Below are positions 25,109 through 39,422 of a stretch of DNA of 64,000 bases, one piece after another. Made by a program: the position numbers and the translations under genes. Source of the stretch: Muricea muricata (lineage: Eukaryota > Cnidaria > Anthozoa > Malacalcyonacea > Plexauridae); the NCBI GenBank assembly GCA_963855995.1, contig OY979726.1, positions 518,501-582,500 of the forward strand, in the 5' to 3' direction. The stretch's first letter is position 1; each line of letters starts with the position of its first letter. The notes under the pieces are model-generated. The model was not told the DNA's origin. It was given only the letters and a program-made list of their open reading frames with translations, and did not search any database.

Positions 25109-25636
25109 TAACTCTGCAAGCGTTATTTGAACGTAATTTTACTCCAAATTAAGATGTAATTTAACCTACTGTCGAGTAAAATCAGTAAATCGGGTTAGAA
25201 ATTGCCCTAGTTAAATTCATTTCACTACAGTGAAGTGCTTCAACTTAAGGTGTGCAATTGGCATCAATTCAATTCTTATGATAATTATGGTAAGCAAGGG
25301 GTATAAACGTGGCACCAAAATCAATGCTGTCTTTATAACATTCGCTGTTTTCGATGGTTTATGCTGGTGGTTAGGATATAGCCGGTAGCAAACACCCGTA
25401 TAGAGTGTTTCGACCAGCATTCTCATTTTGACAGTGATTTTTTAGTAATTATACAGATACGTAATATGGCAGTGACTTTCATTGTTGCTCGATAATGCGG
25501 CACAGCAGGGATTGCTTCCTCCTAGCGTATTTCAAAGAGCATTTACAAAGGAAGGTCAAGTTTTGAATGAACTAGGTGTCATCTAAACTTGTGAAACTCA
25601 CTCTGGAAATCAGTGTATTTTCTCCAGCAATCCACC

Positions 25637-28600
25637 ATGGCTGTCTCGCTGTCGTTTTGTACGCTAAAAAAAATCAAGGGCAGAACGTTCAGACAGTTTC
25701 TTCTGCTGGTTTTGTGCGTGATTGCTCTCATCTTTTATCTACTGCAGTCTGGCGCAGACACTTGTCTTCATGATGAACACTCAATTTCGTCTAGCGAATT
25801 AGAGTATGTCAAATCTTTGGTAAGGAAGCAATTGGGCGTTCTGATTAGACAACGTGACGGAATTTTAAAAGAGATTGAAGAGCATTTGAAGAATATTGAT
25901 CCGCTTCTCAGAGAATCACGAAATTTATCAGACACGGTCTTAAAACATCGGGAAGAGTTAGAACAGCTTCGTTTACGAAAGAAAATACCCAGCACCTATC
26001 CAAGGTTGCCCCCACTTAGGCTGCCCAAAGGTATTTCAATGTCTAAGCTATCGAGTAGTTTTAAAACTGATTCAAAATCAAGGATCAATTGTAGGCTCTC
26101 GAGTTGTTTTAAGCTTCAGAAATGCCCCTACGGGAGTTGCTTCAAGGCGCACTTATACAGACTCCAGAACGTTCGAGTAATGTCAAATACCACAGAGGAA
26201 TTATACACTTTACTGGAATCATTACCATATCTGACAAATGTCGGTGCTACACCTTGTATTTACATTGTTATAATAGATACATCGTTACAAAATTCCCCAA
26301 AAGCAATACAAAAATTTTTACACCCATTGAAATATTGGGAAGGTGATGGACATAATCACATTATAATAAACTTTGCCAAAGGTGACCTCGCATCAGTAGA
26401 CACTGGCCGAGCAATGATAGCGCAAACGACATTTGGCCCTCGTACACCATATCGACGCGAATTCGACATTGTCATTCCACCTTTTGTGAGCTTGAAAAAT
26501 TCTGGACCCGTGTGGGAAAATTCAGCACCTCAGTTACCAGCTAACCGAAAATATATGCTCAGCTTTATGGGGAATTATGGCAAGCCGAGAAAAGGCTCGA
26601 GAAACGAGAACACCATTTCTGTTGATGATTTAAAACAACTTTCTTCCGAAGCAAAAGATATGCTCATTCAACTCTCGTGTCAGGTGGATGAAGAATTTTC
26701 TAATTACAATGATTGGCAGCTCTGCTGGTCACACAACGAGAGAGCTAAGGTCTTGAAGGCCTCAACGTTTGCTCTGATTATTCAGTTTGGAGATGACCAA
26801 ACCATGACATTGGTACGACTCATGGAAGCCTTACAATATGGTGCTATTCCTGTTATTATATCCGATAATGTTCTATTGCCGTTCAGTGACCTTGTCGACT
26901 GGCATCGAGCAGCAATAATATTACACGAAGCTCAATTTCCTCAACTTAATTTTGTTTTAAGGACAATTTCAGTAAATGACTTGTTGGATATGAGACGTCA
27001 GGGACGATTTTTATGGGAGACATATTTCTCCACAACTAAAACTGTTTTGCAATCAATAATGGCCACAATACAAACTCGTTTGTTAATGTCGGGCATTTTG
27101 GCCAGAGATACTAAACTCCCTTCAGTTTTTGATGATGCAAGCAGAGAACCAGTATTCAACTTTTCCAATGCCGTACTAACATCACCGAGATTTTCTCGTA
27201 ACTTTACAGCAAATACTGTCTACGCTAGACACAGATGGAATACATATCCTGGAGCATTGCTGTTGTACCCTAGTTCTCCTTTTGTGCCTGTGCTGCCATC
27301 CTCGGCTGCCTTTCTGAATTCCTCGGACCATATTCAGCCCATTGGCAATGGTTCTGGCGGCGACGGGAGAGAATTTAAAAAAGCGTTAGGTGGTGACCAT
27401 CCATATGAGCAATTCACAATAGTCATGTTGACTTACAAACGAGAGAAGCTCTTGGTAAAATCTCTAGCTCGCTTCGCACACTTACAGTATTTGAACAAAG
27501 TTATTATTGTCTGGAACAGCCCAAGAGATCCTTCCTCGGCCTTAACATGGCCCAATATCGGAGTCCCAATAAAGGTAAGTGGGCCGAATCTTTCCCTAGA
27601 CGGGCAAAAGTGCTCACGCACTATAAACAAACGTCGTCATCCTTTTGTGGTATTTGGGGAAAGGGGCTAGATACTGGGTTACCCTTTGCGTCTGTATCCC
27701 TCCCCTTTTACCCCCTCCCCTCCCGCCCCCTTGCTCCCGTGGTCCTAAGTACTTTAACACTTAACTTCTACTTGTTCTAGGTTCTACGTCCAAAGAAGAA
27801 CAGTTTAAACAACAGGTTTCTTCCACTTGATGAAATTCAAACTGACGCTGTTTTAACACTGGATGATGACTTCAATTTGATTCATGATGAGATCATCTTT
27901 GGCTTCAGGTGATTATTTGAATAACTTGTAAACTGTAGACTAATTTGTGTGTGACCAGTGTTACTACAGGAGGAAACCTAAACTAAATTAACTTTATTCA
28001 TACTGGATAGCTCTATCAGTTCTAAACTGTTCTTCCTAGAGGTCCAGTAAGGATCATCTCTTATTGACACAGTGTTACCACAGGAGACTAGGAAACCTAA
28101 ACTAAACTAACTTTATTCATAATGGTTAGCTGCACAAGGAAAGTACATCAATTGTTCTTTATTAATTTTAATCAGGATCTGGAGGGAGGCAAGAGACCGG
28201 ATTGTTGGCTTTGTAGGTCATCATAATGCGTGGGACTTGAAGAATGGAAGATGGCTTTATAATTTTGATTCTTCTTGCGAGATTTCGATGGTTCTCACTG
28301 GAGCTGCATTCTTTCACAAGGTAATTATGGTGAAGGTTTCTGACCGTTTGTGAGGCTTATGTTGCCAAACACTATTTTTGTCATCCCATTTTAGTATTAT
28401 TCATATTTGTACACGCACGTGATGCCTCAGGCAATACGAGATAAAGTGGACGAATATACAAACTGTGAAGATATAGCCATGAATTTCCTGGTTTCTCACG
28501 TGACAAGAAAACCACCAATTAAGGTGAGGATCAGTTTGTACTACGAGTTTGGATAATACTTTGTAAATGAGAGATGATCCTTACTGGATCTTGTGGAAGA

Positions 28601-29085
28601 AAAGATTGGAACTGGTAGAACTATCCAGTAGGTAGTTTAGTTTAGATTTCCTCCTGTAGTAGCACTGGATCAATACGAAATTATCCTTACTGGACCTCTA
28701 GGAAGAACAGTTTAGAACTGATGAGCTATCCAGTATAAATACAGTTAGTTTAGTTTAGGTTTCCTTCTGTAGTAATACTGGATCAATAAGAGATGATCCC
28801 TGCTGAATATCTACCGAAAAGTTCTAGCTAGAAGCCTATATATACTTGTCTTTGATCTCATTCATTCTTATTACATTTCAGGTAACTTCTCGCTCCAACT
28901 TCGCATTATTCACCTCCCGATTGTACCAAGACGAGACGTCCGTTCATGAAAAGAACGAATGTCTGAACTTTTTTGAAAAGGTTTTCGGCTACATGCCGCT
29001 AGTCCGTACACAGTTTCGGGCGCACTCGATGTTGCATAGAACACCTATGTCTCGCACGATCAAGAAATGCTTTGATAATTTTTGA
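25637..29085 (+). CDS. EXTL3: EXTL3 copy 4
   Basis: Exons 25637-27574, 27781-27908, about 28176-28320, 28395-28523 and 28882-29085 encode 847 residues. The start ATG sits in ACCATGG, better than the upstream in-frame GTG at 25613. Anchor about 25-42, stem coiled coil about 50-125 and cysteine cluster [12 protein letters not shown] follow. GT47 matches copies 2-6 from GHNHIIINF onward. GT64 has [20 protein letters not shown]-like [10 protein letters not shown] and TLDDDF. Exon 3 reads [19 protein letters not shown]. Exon 5 begins [10 protein letters not shown] and has lost the CPGC cysteine pair. The C-terminal half is almost identical to copy 5. Likely functional, with a changed C-terminal subdomain. 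Confidence 0.94.
27950..28125 (+). repeat. 114-bp satellite, forward array (EXTL3 copy 4 intron 2)
   Basis: One and a half units before exon 3. The equivalent array of copy 5 (35644-36130) has about four, which accounts for most of the length difference between the two duplicated blocks. Confidence 0.88.
28552..28805 (-). repeat. 114-bp satellite, reverse array (EXTL3 copy 4 intron 4)
   Basis: Two to three degenerate units in reverse orientation between exons 4 and 5. Confidence 0.85.
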
Positions 29086-30061
29086 TGTGTGTATGATACT
29101 GGTCAGTTTTCTCTTCGAAGAATCTTTCGCAATTCGCAGACAGAATCCTGAACTCAACCATGGTGCGAAAGCATCACTAGAACTCTCAATTTTCAATTGA
29201 TGTCATGTCCTTGTAACTATAGTAATGGCTATATGTTTAGTAGCCAGCGTGTAATTTAATCCACTCCGATCCTGATGATGACTTTAAACTAGTCGAAACG
29301 TTGAGAAATAGAAATGATTTCAATATTCGCTATTACCGTTGTTTTGTATGATACGTTGTGTGGCTTTGTAGAGACTTGCTCCGTCACCGCTGAGATCGGG
29401 GGAGGGGTGTTCAGTCTGCATTCTAAAACGATCTGAAGTTTGTGTGAAAAAAATAATAATTACTCGCCGAAGGCTAAGTCTGGACGTTCAGCAATTCAGG
29501 CCTGGACCGGCTCCCGGAGAAATTTGGGCGCCAAGGAATTCAGTAGATTTCGTTTAATGACAAACTATTTATCTCAAAATTATTTTCAATAGGGGAATTT
29601 TTCATACCATGGAACGTTTCGCATGCTTGCATTACAACTTGTCCTTAATGTCATTTACTATGACATAATTTTTAAAAACTATAATTTGTCCGCACAAGCC
29701 TCTCCCCCCTTACCATTGTTCCAGGTTGGCATGTCAGTCGGATATGGTTATAAGTCTCTGCTCCCTATTTAGATGTAATTCAATGTCAACATAACAATAA
29801 TATATTTTATAGTAATATAAATAGTTATCAATTTATCGAATCAGATTTATTATTTTGGCGGGAAATGGTATTAATAGACCAGGTGTTATACTGTTTTCTT
29901 CCGTTACGAGTATAATCCAGGTTGCCATTTTAATTACCAGTCACGCAGTGGTAGGGTCCAATCGTCCAATCTTGTTTCGTTGCTGCGCATTGAACCGCAT
30001 TACCTGACATGCTTTACCTCAGAACCCTCACCTCAAGTTAATATAATAAAGTGTCCGTTCT
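29086..30061. other. Spacer between EXTL3 copy 4 and its exon 3-5 cassette
   Basis: No gene. It includes the Penelope-like remnant and a dispersed sequence around 29585-29745 (TACCATGGAACGTTTCGCAT and CATTTACTATGACATAAT) that recurs at 37790-37930 and 45725-45865. The end, 29890-30000, matches the region just upstream of copy 3, which suggests that the following cassette is a copy 3 derivative with exons 1 and 2 deleted. Confidence 0.5.
29272..29310 (+). other. Hammerhead-like core, Penelope-type remnant
   Basis: CTGATGA, then GACT...AGTC able to pair as stem II, then GAAACGTTG. The duplicate is at about 37449-37487. The layout is that of hammerhead motifs in Penelope-like elements, but a spare base after CTGATGA and the lack of a clear stem III and cleavage site make it a relic at best. 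Confidence 0.3.
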
Positions 30062-30225
30062 GAAAATATCTCATCTCATTGATTCATTGTTGTTACAAGT
30101 TTAAAACTAAAGTAAACTAAATTAACTTTTTTTGTGCTGGATAACTCTATGAGTTCTAAACTGTTCTTTTTAGAGTTCTAGTAAGGATAATCTCGTATTG
30201 ATCCTGTGTTACTACAGAAGGAAAC
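30062..30225 (+). repeat. 114-bp satellite, forward piece before cassette 4b
   Basis: A single degenerate unit with GCTGGATAACTCTATGAG and CTGTTCTTTTTAGAG. It sits at the place of the intron 2 array of copy 3, which supports descent of the cassette from that gene. Confidence 0.8.
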
Positions 30226-30388
30226 TCTCAAGTGTTTGACACTTGAAGCAATCTTCTTAAAAATGTCCAACATGAAACCAATTACCAGATAAGTACATAC
30301 TCAAAAAAGAGAACCAAACCTTAATTACAAAGGAGATGTAAAAAAAGTACATCAAATATTTATTACTTAATTACTCAATCACCACCAG

Positions 30389-31166
30389 GGTCTGGCGTAA
30401 AGCAAGGGAGCGTATTGTTGGTTACCCAGCTCGCTATCATTCGTGGAATTTGAATAATGGAGAATGGTATTATAACACCAATTATTCTTGTGAGATTTCC
30501 ATGGTAATTACTGGAGCTTCTTTTTTCCACAAGGTAATTGTCACGTCTACCGTTTCTGATCCAAGACTTCTATTAACCATCACAATTTTTGTTTTTCCAT
30601 TTTAGTATTATTCATATATTTACACACATGTAATGCCTCAGGTCATACGAGATAAAGTGGACGAATATATGAACTGTGAAGATATAGACATGAATTTCCT
30701 GGTTTCTCACGTGACAAGAAAACCACCAATTAAGGTGAGGTACATTAGATGATCAGTTCGTACTACGAGTTTGGATAATACCTTGTAAATGAGAGATGAT
30801 CCTTACTGGATCTTGTGGAAAAACAGATTGGAACTGGTAGAACTATCCAGTAGGTAGTTTAGTTTAGGTTTCCTCCTGTAGTAACACTGGATCAAAAAGA
30901 GATTATTTTTACCAGACCTCTAGGAAGAACAGTTTAGAACTGATAAAGCTAGTTTCCTTCTATTGTAACATTGGATCAATATGATCTCTTATCAGATGTC
31001 TAAGAAAGAACCTTGGTGCTCCTCTTCATTATTTTTAGACAAATCTCACTACAATGAGAGGCACAGATGTATCAACTTTTTTGAAAAGGTTTTTGGCTAC
31101 ATGCCGCTGTTACACACACAATTTCATTCAGAATTCAATTCAAAATGCTGTTACGTCAAACTATGA
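30389..31166 (+). pseudogene. EXTL3 exon 3-5 cassette 4b, without exons 1 and 2
   Basis: Three exon-like blocks with intact splice sites and phases: 30389-30533 ([19 protein letters not shown]), 30606-30734 ([17 protein letters not shown]) and about 30996-31166 ([16 protein letters not shown] to the stop). The first two are full length and open. The third lacks the [11 protein letters not shown] opening of copy 3; a CTTATCAG acceptor would enter in frame. No exon 1 or 2 lies upstream. It is either a dead partial copy or an alternative 3' cassette that exon 2 of copy 4 could splice to, since the phases agree. It is closest to copy 3, although it lies after copy 4. Confidence 0.85.
30780..30985 (-). 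repeat. 114-bp satellite, reverse array in cassette 4b
   Basis: Two degenerate reverse units between the exon 4 and exon 5 blocks of the cassette. Confidence 0.8.
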
Positions 31167-31182
31167 TGGATCGGAACGATTG

Positions 31183-33327
<2,145 letters not shown>

Positions 33328-36300
33328 ATGGCGTTTTCGCTGTCGTTTTGTGCGCTAAAGAAAATCAAGGGCAGAATGTTCAGACAGTTTTTTCTGCTGC
33401 TTTTGTGCCTGATTGCTCTCATCTTTTATCTACTGCAGTCTCGCGCAGACACTTTTCCTCATAATGAACACTCAATTTCGTCAAGCGAATTAGAGCAAAT
33501 CAAATCCTTGGTAAGGAAACAATTGGAAGATCTGATTGCACAACATAACAGAATTTTAAAACAGATTCAAAAGTATTCGAAGAATATTGATCCGCTTCGC
33601 AGAAAATCAAGAAGTTTATCAGACATGGTCCTAAAACATCGGGAAGAGTTAGAACAGCTTCGTTTACGAAAGAAAATACCCAGCACTTGTCCAAGGTTGC
33701 CCCCACTTAGGCTGCCCAAAGATATTTCAATGTCTAAGCTATCGAGTAGTTTTAAAACTGATTCAAAATCAAAGGTCAATTGTAACCTCTCGAGTTGTTT
33801 TAAACTTCAGAAATGCCCCTACGGGGGTTCCTTCTTGGCGCACGTATACAAAATTCAGAACGTTGGAGTAATGCCAAATACTACAGAGGAATTATACACT
33901 ATATTCGAATCATTACCATATCTGACAGATGTCAGTGCTACACCTTGTATTTACATTGTTTTAATAGATACATCGTTACAAAATTCCACCAAAGCATTAG
34001 AAAATTTTTTACACACATTGAAATATTGGCAAGGTGAAGGACATAATCACATTATAATAAACTTTGGCAAAAGTGACCTCTCAACAGTGGACACTGGTCG
34101 AGCAATGATAGCGCAAACAACATTTGGCCCTCGTGCACCATATCGACGTGAATTCGACGTTGTCATTCCGCCTCTTGTGAACTTGAGAAAATCTGGACCC
34201 GTGTGGGAAAATTCAGCACCTCAGTTACCAGCTAACCGAAAATATATGCTCAGCTTTATGGGGAATTATCGCAAGCCGAAAAAAGGCTCGAGAAACGAGA
34301 ACACCATTTCTGTTGATGATTTAAAACAACTTTCTTCCGAAGCAAAAGATATGCTCATTCAACTCTCATGTCAGGTGGATGAAGAATTCTCTAGTTACAA
34401 TGAATGGCAGCTCTGCTGGTCACACAACGAGAGAGCTAAGGTCTTGAAGGCATCAACGTTTGCTTTGATTATTCAGTTTGGAGATGACCAAACCATGACA
34501 TTGGTACGACTCATGGAAGCCTTACGATATGGTGCCATTCCTGTCATCATATCCGATAACGTTCTATTGCCATTAAGTGATATTATCGACTGGCATCGAG
34601 CTACGATTACATTGCACGAAGCTCAATTTCCTCAACTTAATTTTGTTTTAAGAACAATTTCAGTAAATGACTTATTTCATATAAGACGTCAGGGACGATT
34701 TTTATGGGAATCATATTTCTCCACGATTAAAAATGTTTTGGAATCCATAATGGCCGCAATACAAACTCGTTTGTTAATGTCGGGTATTTTGGCCAGAGAT
34801 ACTAAACTCCCTTCAGTTTTTGATGATGCGAGCAGAGAACCAGTATTCAACTTTTCCAATGCCGTACTAACATCACCGAGATTTTCTCGTAACTTTACAG
34901 CAAATACTGTCTACGCTAGACACAGATGGAATACATATCCTGGAGCATTGCTGTTGTACCCTAGTTCTCCTTTTGTGCCAGTGCTGCCATCCTCGGCTGC
35001 CTTTCTGAATTCCTCGGACCATATTCAGCCCATTGGCAAAGGTTCTGGCGGCGACGGGAGAGAATTTAAAAAAGCGTTAGGTGGTGACCATCCATATGAG
35101 CAATTCACAATAGTCATGTTGACTTACAAACGAGAGAAGCTCTTGGTAAAATCTCTAGCTCGCTTCGCACACTTACAGTATTTGAACAAAGTTGTTGTTG
35201 TCTGGAACAGCCCAAGAGATCCTTCCTCGGCCTTAACATGGCCCAATATCGGAGTCCCAATAAAGGTAAGTGAGCCGAACCTTTCCCTAGACGGGCAAAA
35301 GTGCTCACACACTAAAAACAAACGTCGTCATCCTTTTGTGGTATTTGGGGAAAGGGGCTAGATACTGGGTTACCCTTTGCGTCTGTATCCCTCCCTTTAC
35401 CCCCCCCCCCCCCTCCCGCCCCCTTGCTCCCGTGGTCCTAAGTACTTTAACACTTAACTTCTACTTGTTCTAGGTTCTACGTCCAAAGAAGAACAGTTTA
35501 AACAACAGGTTTCTTCCACTTGATGAAATTCAAACTGACGCTGTTTTAACACTGGATGATGACTTCAATTTGATTCATGATGAGATCATCTTTGGCTTCA
35601 GGTGATTATTTGAATAACTTGTAAACTGTTGACTAATTTCAACTGTTGAACTAAACTAACTTTATTTATACTGGATAGCTCTATCAGTTCTAAACTGTTC
35701 TTCCTAGAGTTCCAGTTAGAATCATCTCTTATTGATCCAGTGTTACTACAGGAGGAAACCTAAACTAAACTAACTTTATTCATACTGGATAGCTCTATCA
35801 GTTCTAAACTGTTCTTCCTGGAGGTCCAGTAAGAATCATCTCTTATTGAACCAGTGTTACTACAGGAGAAAACCTAAACTAAACTAACTTTATTCATACT
35901 GGATAGCTCTATCAGTTCTAAACTGTTCTTCCTGGAGGTCCAGTAAGAATCATCTCTTATTGAACCAGTGTTACTACAGGAGAAAACCTAAACTAAACTA
36001 ACTTTATTCATGCTGGATAGCTCTATCAGTTCTAAACTGTTCTTCCTAGAGGTCCAGTGAGGATCATATCTTATTGATCCAGTGTTACTACAGGAGGAAA
36101 CCTAAACTAAACTAACTTTATTTATATCAGATAGCTGTACAAGGAAAGTGCATCAATTGTTCTTTATTGTTTTTAATCAGGATCTGGCGGGAGGCAAGAG
36201 ACCAGATTGTTGGCTTTGTAGGTCATAATAATGCGTGGGACTTGAAAAATGGAAGATGGCTCTATAATTTTGATTCTTCTTGCGAGATTTCGATGGTTCT

Positions 36301-37101
36301 CACTGGAGCTGCATTCTTTCACAAGGTAATTATTGTGAAGGTTTCTGATCGTTTTTGAGGCTTCTGTTGCCAAACACTGTTTTTGTCATCCCATTTCAGT
36401 ATTATTCATATTTGTACACGCACGTGATGCCTCAGGCAATACGAGATAAAGTGGACGAATATACAAACTGTGAAGATATAGCCATGAATTTCCTGGTTTC
36501 TCACGTGACAAGAAAACGACCAATTAAGGTGAGGTACATTAGAGGATCAGTTTGTACTACGAGTATCGATAATACCTTGTAAATGAGAGATGATCCTTAC
36601 TGGATCTTGTAGAAGAAAAGATTGGAACTGGTAGAACTATCCAGTAGGTAGTTTAGTTTAGATTTCCTCCTGTAGTAGCACTGTATCAATACGAAATCAT
36701 CCTTACTGGACCTCTAGGAAGAACAGTTTAGAACTGATGAGCTATCCAGTATAAATATAGTTAGTTTAGTTTAGGTTTCCTTCTGTAGTAACACTGGATC
36801 AATAAGAGATGATCCCTGCTGAATCTCTACCGAAAAGTTCCAGCTAGAAGCCTATATATACTTGTCTTCGATCTCATTCATTCTCATTACATTTCAGGTA
36901 ACTTCTCGCTCCAACTTCGCATTATTCACCTCCAGATTGTACCAAGACGAGACGTCCGTTCATGAAAAGAACGAATGTCTGAACTTTTTTGAAAAGGTTT
37001 TCGGTTACATGCCGCTAGTCCGTACACAGTTTCGGGCGCACTCGATGTTGCATAGAACACCTATGTCTCCCACGATCAAGAAATGCTTTGATAATTTTTG
37101 A
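33328..37101 (+). CDS. EXTL3: EXTL3 copy 5, recombinant of copy 6-like and copy 4-like halves
   Basis: Exons 33328-35265, 35474-35601, 36181-36325, 36400-36528 and 36898-37101 encode 847 residues. The start ATG is again in ACCATGG. Anchor about 25-42, stem coiled coil about 50-125, cysteine cluster [12 protein letters not shown]. From the start to about nucleotide 34825 the protein follows copy 6 ([31 protein letters not shown]). From [15 protein letters not shown] on it follows copy 4, including introns and exons 2-5. GT64 retains [19 protein letters not shown] and TLDDDF. Exon 4 ends RKRPIK where the others have RKPPIK. Exon 5 lacks the CPGC cysteines. All visible catalytic residues remain. 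Confidence 0.94.
35644..36130 (+). repeat. 114-bp satellite, forward array (EXTL3 copy 5 intron 2)
   Basis: About four units, two of which (around 35780-36000) are nearly identical to each other, indicating a recent internal duplication after the gene duplication. Confidence 0.9.
36575..36825 (-). repeat. 114-bp satellite, reverse array (EXTL3 copy 5 intron 4)
   Basis: Degenerate reverse units, nearly identical to the array of copy 4. Confidence 0.85.
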
Positions 37102-38583
37102 TGTGTGTATGATACTGGTCACTTCTACTCTTCGAAGAATCTTTCGCAATTCGCAGACAGAATCCTGAACTCAATCATGGTGCGAAAGCATCACTAGAAC
37201 TCTCAACTTTCAATTGATGTCATGTCCTTCTAACTATAGTAATGGCTATATGTTTAGTAGCCGGCGTGTAATTAGGGAGGTTCAGATTTTACTTCACTAC
37301 CGCTACCGCTACCTTAATCAATCTTTCGGCCAATCAGATGAGCTTGGTCTACCCAACTGACCAATCAGATTGCTTAAAAATCGGGATACGGTAGCAGTAG
37401 TGGTAGTGGAAGTCAAATCTGAACCTTTCTATTTAATCCTCTCCGATCCTGATGATGACTTTAAACTAGTCGAAACGTTGAGAAATAGAAATGATTTCAA
37501 TATTCGGTATTACCGTTGTTTTGTATGATACGTTGTGTGGCTTTGTAGAGACTTGCTCAGTCACCGCTGAGATCGGGGGGGGGGGGGAATTGAGATGGGG
37601 GGGTGTTCAGTCTGCATTCTAAAACGATCTGAAGTTTTTGTGAAAAAAAAAGCAATTACTCGCCGAAGGCTAAGTCTGGACGTTCAGCAATTCAGGCCTG
37701 GACCGGCTCCCGGAGAAATTTGGGCGGCAAAGAATTCACTAGATTTCGTTTAATGACAAGCTATTTATCTCAAAATTATTTTCAATAGGGGTATTTTTCA
37801 TACCATGGAACGTTTCGCATGCTTGCATTACGACTTGTCCTTAATGTCATTTACTATGACATAATTTTTAAAAACTATAATTTGTACGCACAACCTCTCC
37901 CCCCTTCCCATTGTTCCAGGTTGGCATGTCAGTCGGATATGGTTATAAGTCACTGCTCCCTATTTAGATGTAATTCAATGTCAACATAACAATAATATAT
38001 TTTATAGTAATATAAATAGTTATCAATTTATCGAATCAGATTTATTATTTTGGCGGGAAATGGTATTAATAGACCAGGTGTTATACTGTTTTCTTCCGTT
38101 ACGAGTATAATCCAGGTTGCCATTTTAATTACCAGTCACGCAGTGGTAGGGTCCAATCGTCCAATCTTGTTTCGTTGCTGCGCATTGAACCGCATTACCT
38201 GACATGCTTTACCTCAGAACCCTCACCTCAAGTTAATATAATAAAGTGTCCGTTCTGAAGATATCTCATCTCATTGATTCATTGTTGTTACAGGTTTAAA
38301 ACTAAAGTAAACTAAATTAACTTTTTTTGTGCTGGATAACTCTATGAGTTCTAAACTGTTCTTTTTAGAGTTCCAGTAAAGATCATCTCGTATTGATCCT
38401 GTGTCACTACAGAAGGAAACTCTCAAGTGTTTGACACTTGAAGCAATCTTCTTAAAAATGTCCAACATGAAACTAATTACCAGATAAGTACATACTCAAA
38501 AAAAAGAACCAAACCTTAATTACAAAGGAGATGTAAAAAAAGTACATCAAGTATTCATTACTTAATTACTCAATCACCACCAG
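37102..38583. other. Spacer between EXTL3 copy 5 and cassette 5b
   Basis: A near-identical duplicate of 29086-30388 apart from the 157-bp MITE, a longer G run near 37577 and point differences. It carries the Penelope-like remnant (about 37449) and a degenerate forward satellite unit at 38275-38412. No gene recognised. Confidence 0.6.
37274..37430. mobile_element. 157-bp MITE insertion with an empty-site duplicate
   Basis: The ends AGGGAGGTTCAGATTT and AAATCTGAACCTTTCT are inverted repeats. ATT flanks both sides (37271-37273 and 37431-37433). The duplicated block after copy 4 has the uninterrupted sequence GTGTAATTTAATCC at about 29250-29263, so the pre-insertion site with a single ATT can be read directly. 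The insertion therefore followed the 8-kb duplication. Confidence 0.92.
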
Positions 38584-39422
38584 GGTCTGGCGTGGAGCAA
38601 GAGACCGTATTGTTGGTTACCCAGGTCGCTATCATTCGTGGAATTTAAATAATGGAGAATGGTATCATAATGCCAATTATTCTTGTGAGATTTCCATGGT
38701 AATTACTGGAGCTTCTTTTTTCCACAAGGTAATTGTCACGTCTACCGTTTCTAATCCAAGACTTCTATTAACCATCACAATTTTTGTTTTTCCATTTTAG
38801 TATTATTCATATATTTACACACATGTAATGCCTCAGGTCATACGAGATAAAGTGGACGAATATATGAACTGTGAAGATATAGACATGAATTTCCTGGTTT
38901 CTCACGTGACAAGAAAACCACCAATTAAGGTGAGGTACATTATAGGATCAGTTCGTACTACGAGTTTGGATAATACCTTGTAAATGAGAGATCTGGATCT
39001 TGTGGAAAAACAGATTGGAACTGGTAGAACTATCCAGTAGGTAGTTTAGTTTAGGTTTCCTCCTGTAGTAACACTGGATCAAAAAGAGATTATTTTTACT
39101 AGAGCTCTAGGAAGAACAGTTTAGAACTGATAAAGCTAGTTTCCTTCTATTGTAACATTGGATCAATATGATCTCTTATCAGATGTCTAAGGAAGAACCT
39201 TGGTGCTCCTCTTCATTATTTTTAGACAAATCTCACTACAATGAGAGGCACAAATGTATCAACTTTTTTGAAAAGGTTTTTGGCTACATGCCGCTGTTAC
39301 ACACACAATTTCATTCAGAGTTCAATTCAAAATGCTGTTACGTCAAACTATGGTGGATCGGAACGATTGATATGTGTGTGTGTGTGTGTGTGGGGGGGGG
39401 GGGGGTTAATTACTGTTATTAG
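38584..39422 (+). pseudogene. EXTL3 exon 3-5 cassette 5b, with lost stop codon
   Basis: Duplicate of cassette 4b: 38584-38728 ([19 protein letters not shown]), 38801-38929 and about 39183-39422. The splice sites and phases are kept. The stop used in 4b (TGA at 31164) reads TGG here (about 39354), so the frame runs on through the GT microsatellite and G run as alternating C-V and then G residues and stops at 39422. There are no exons 1-2 of its own. Either a relic or an alternative 3' end of copy 5. Confidence 0.83.
38985..39180 (-). repeat. 114-bp satellite, reverse array in cassette 5b
   Basis: Duplicate of the array at 30780-30985, with a short deletion near 38992. Confidence 0.8.
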
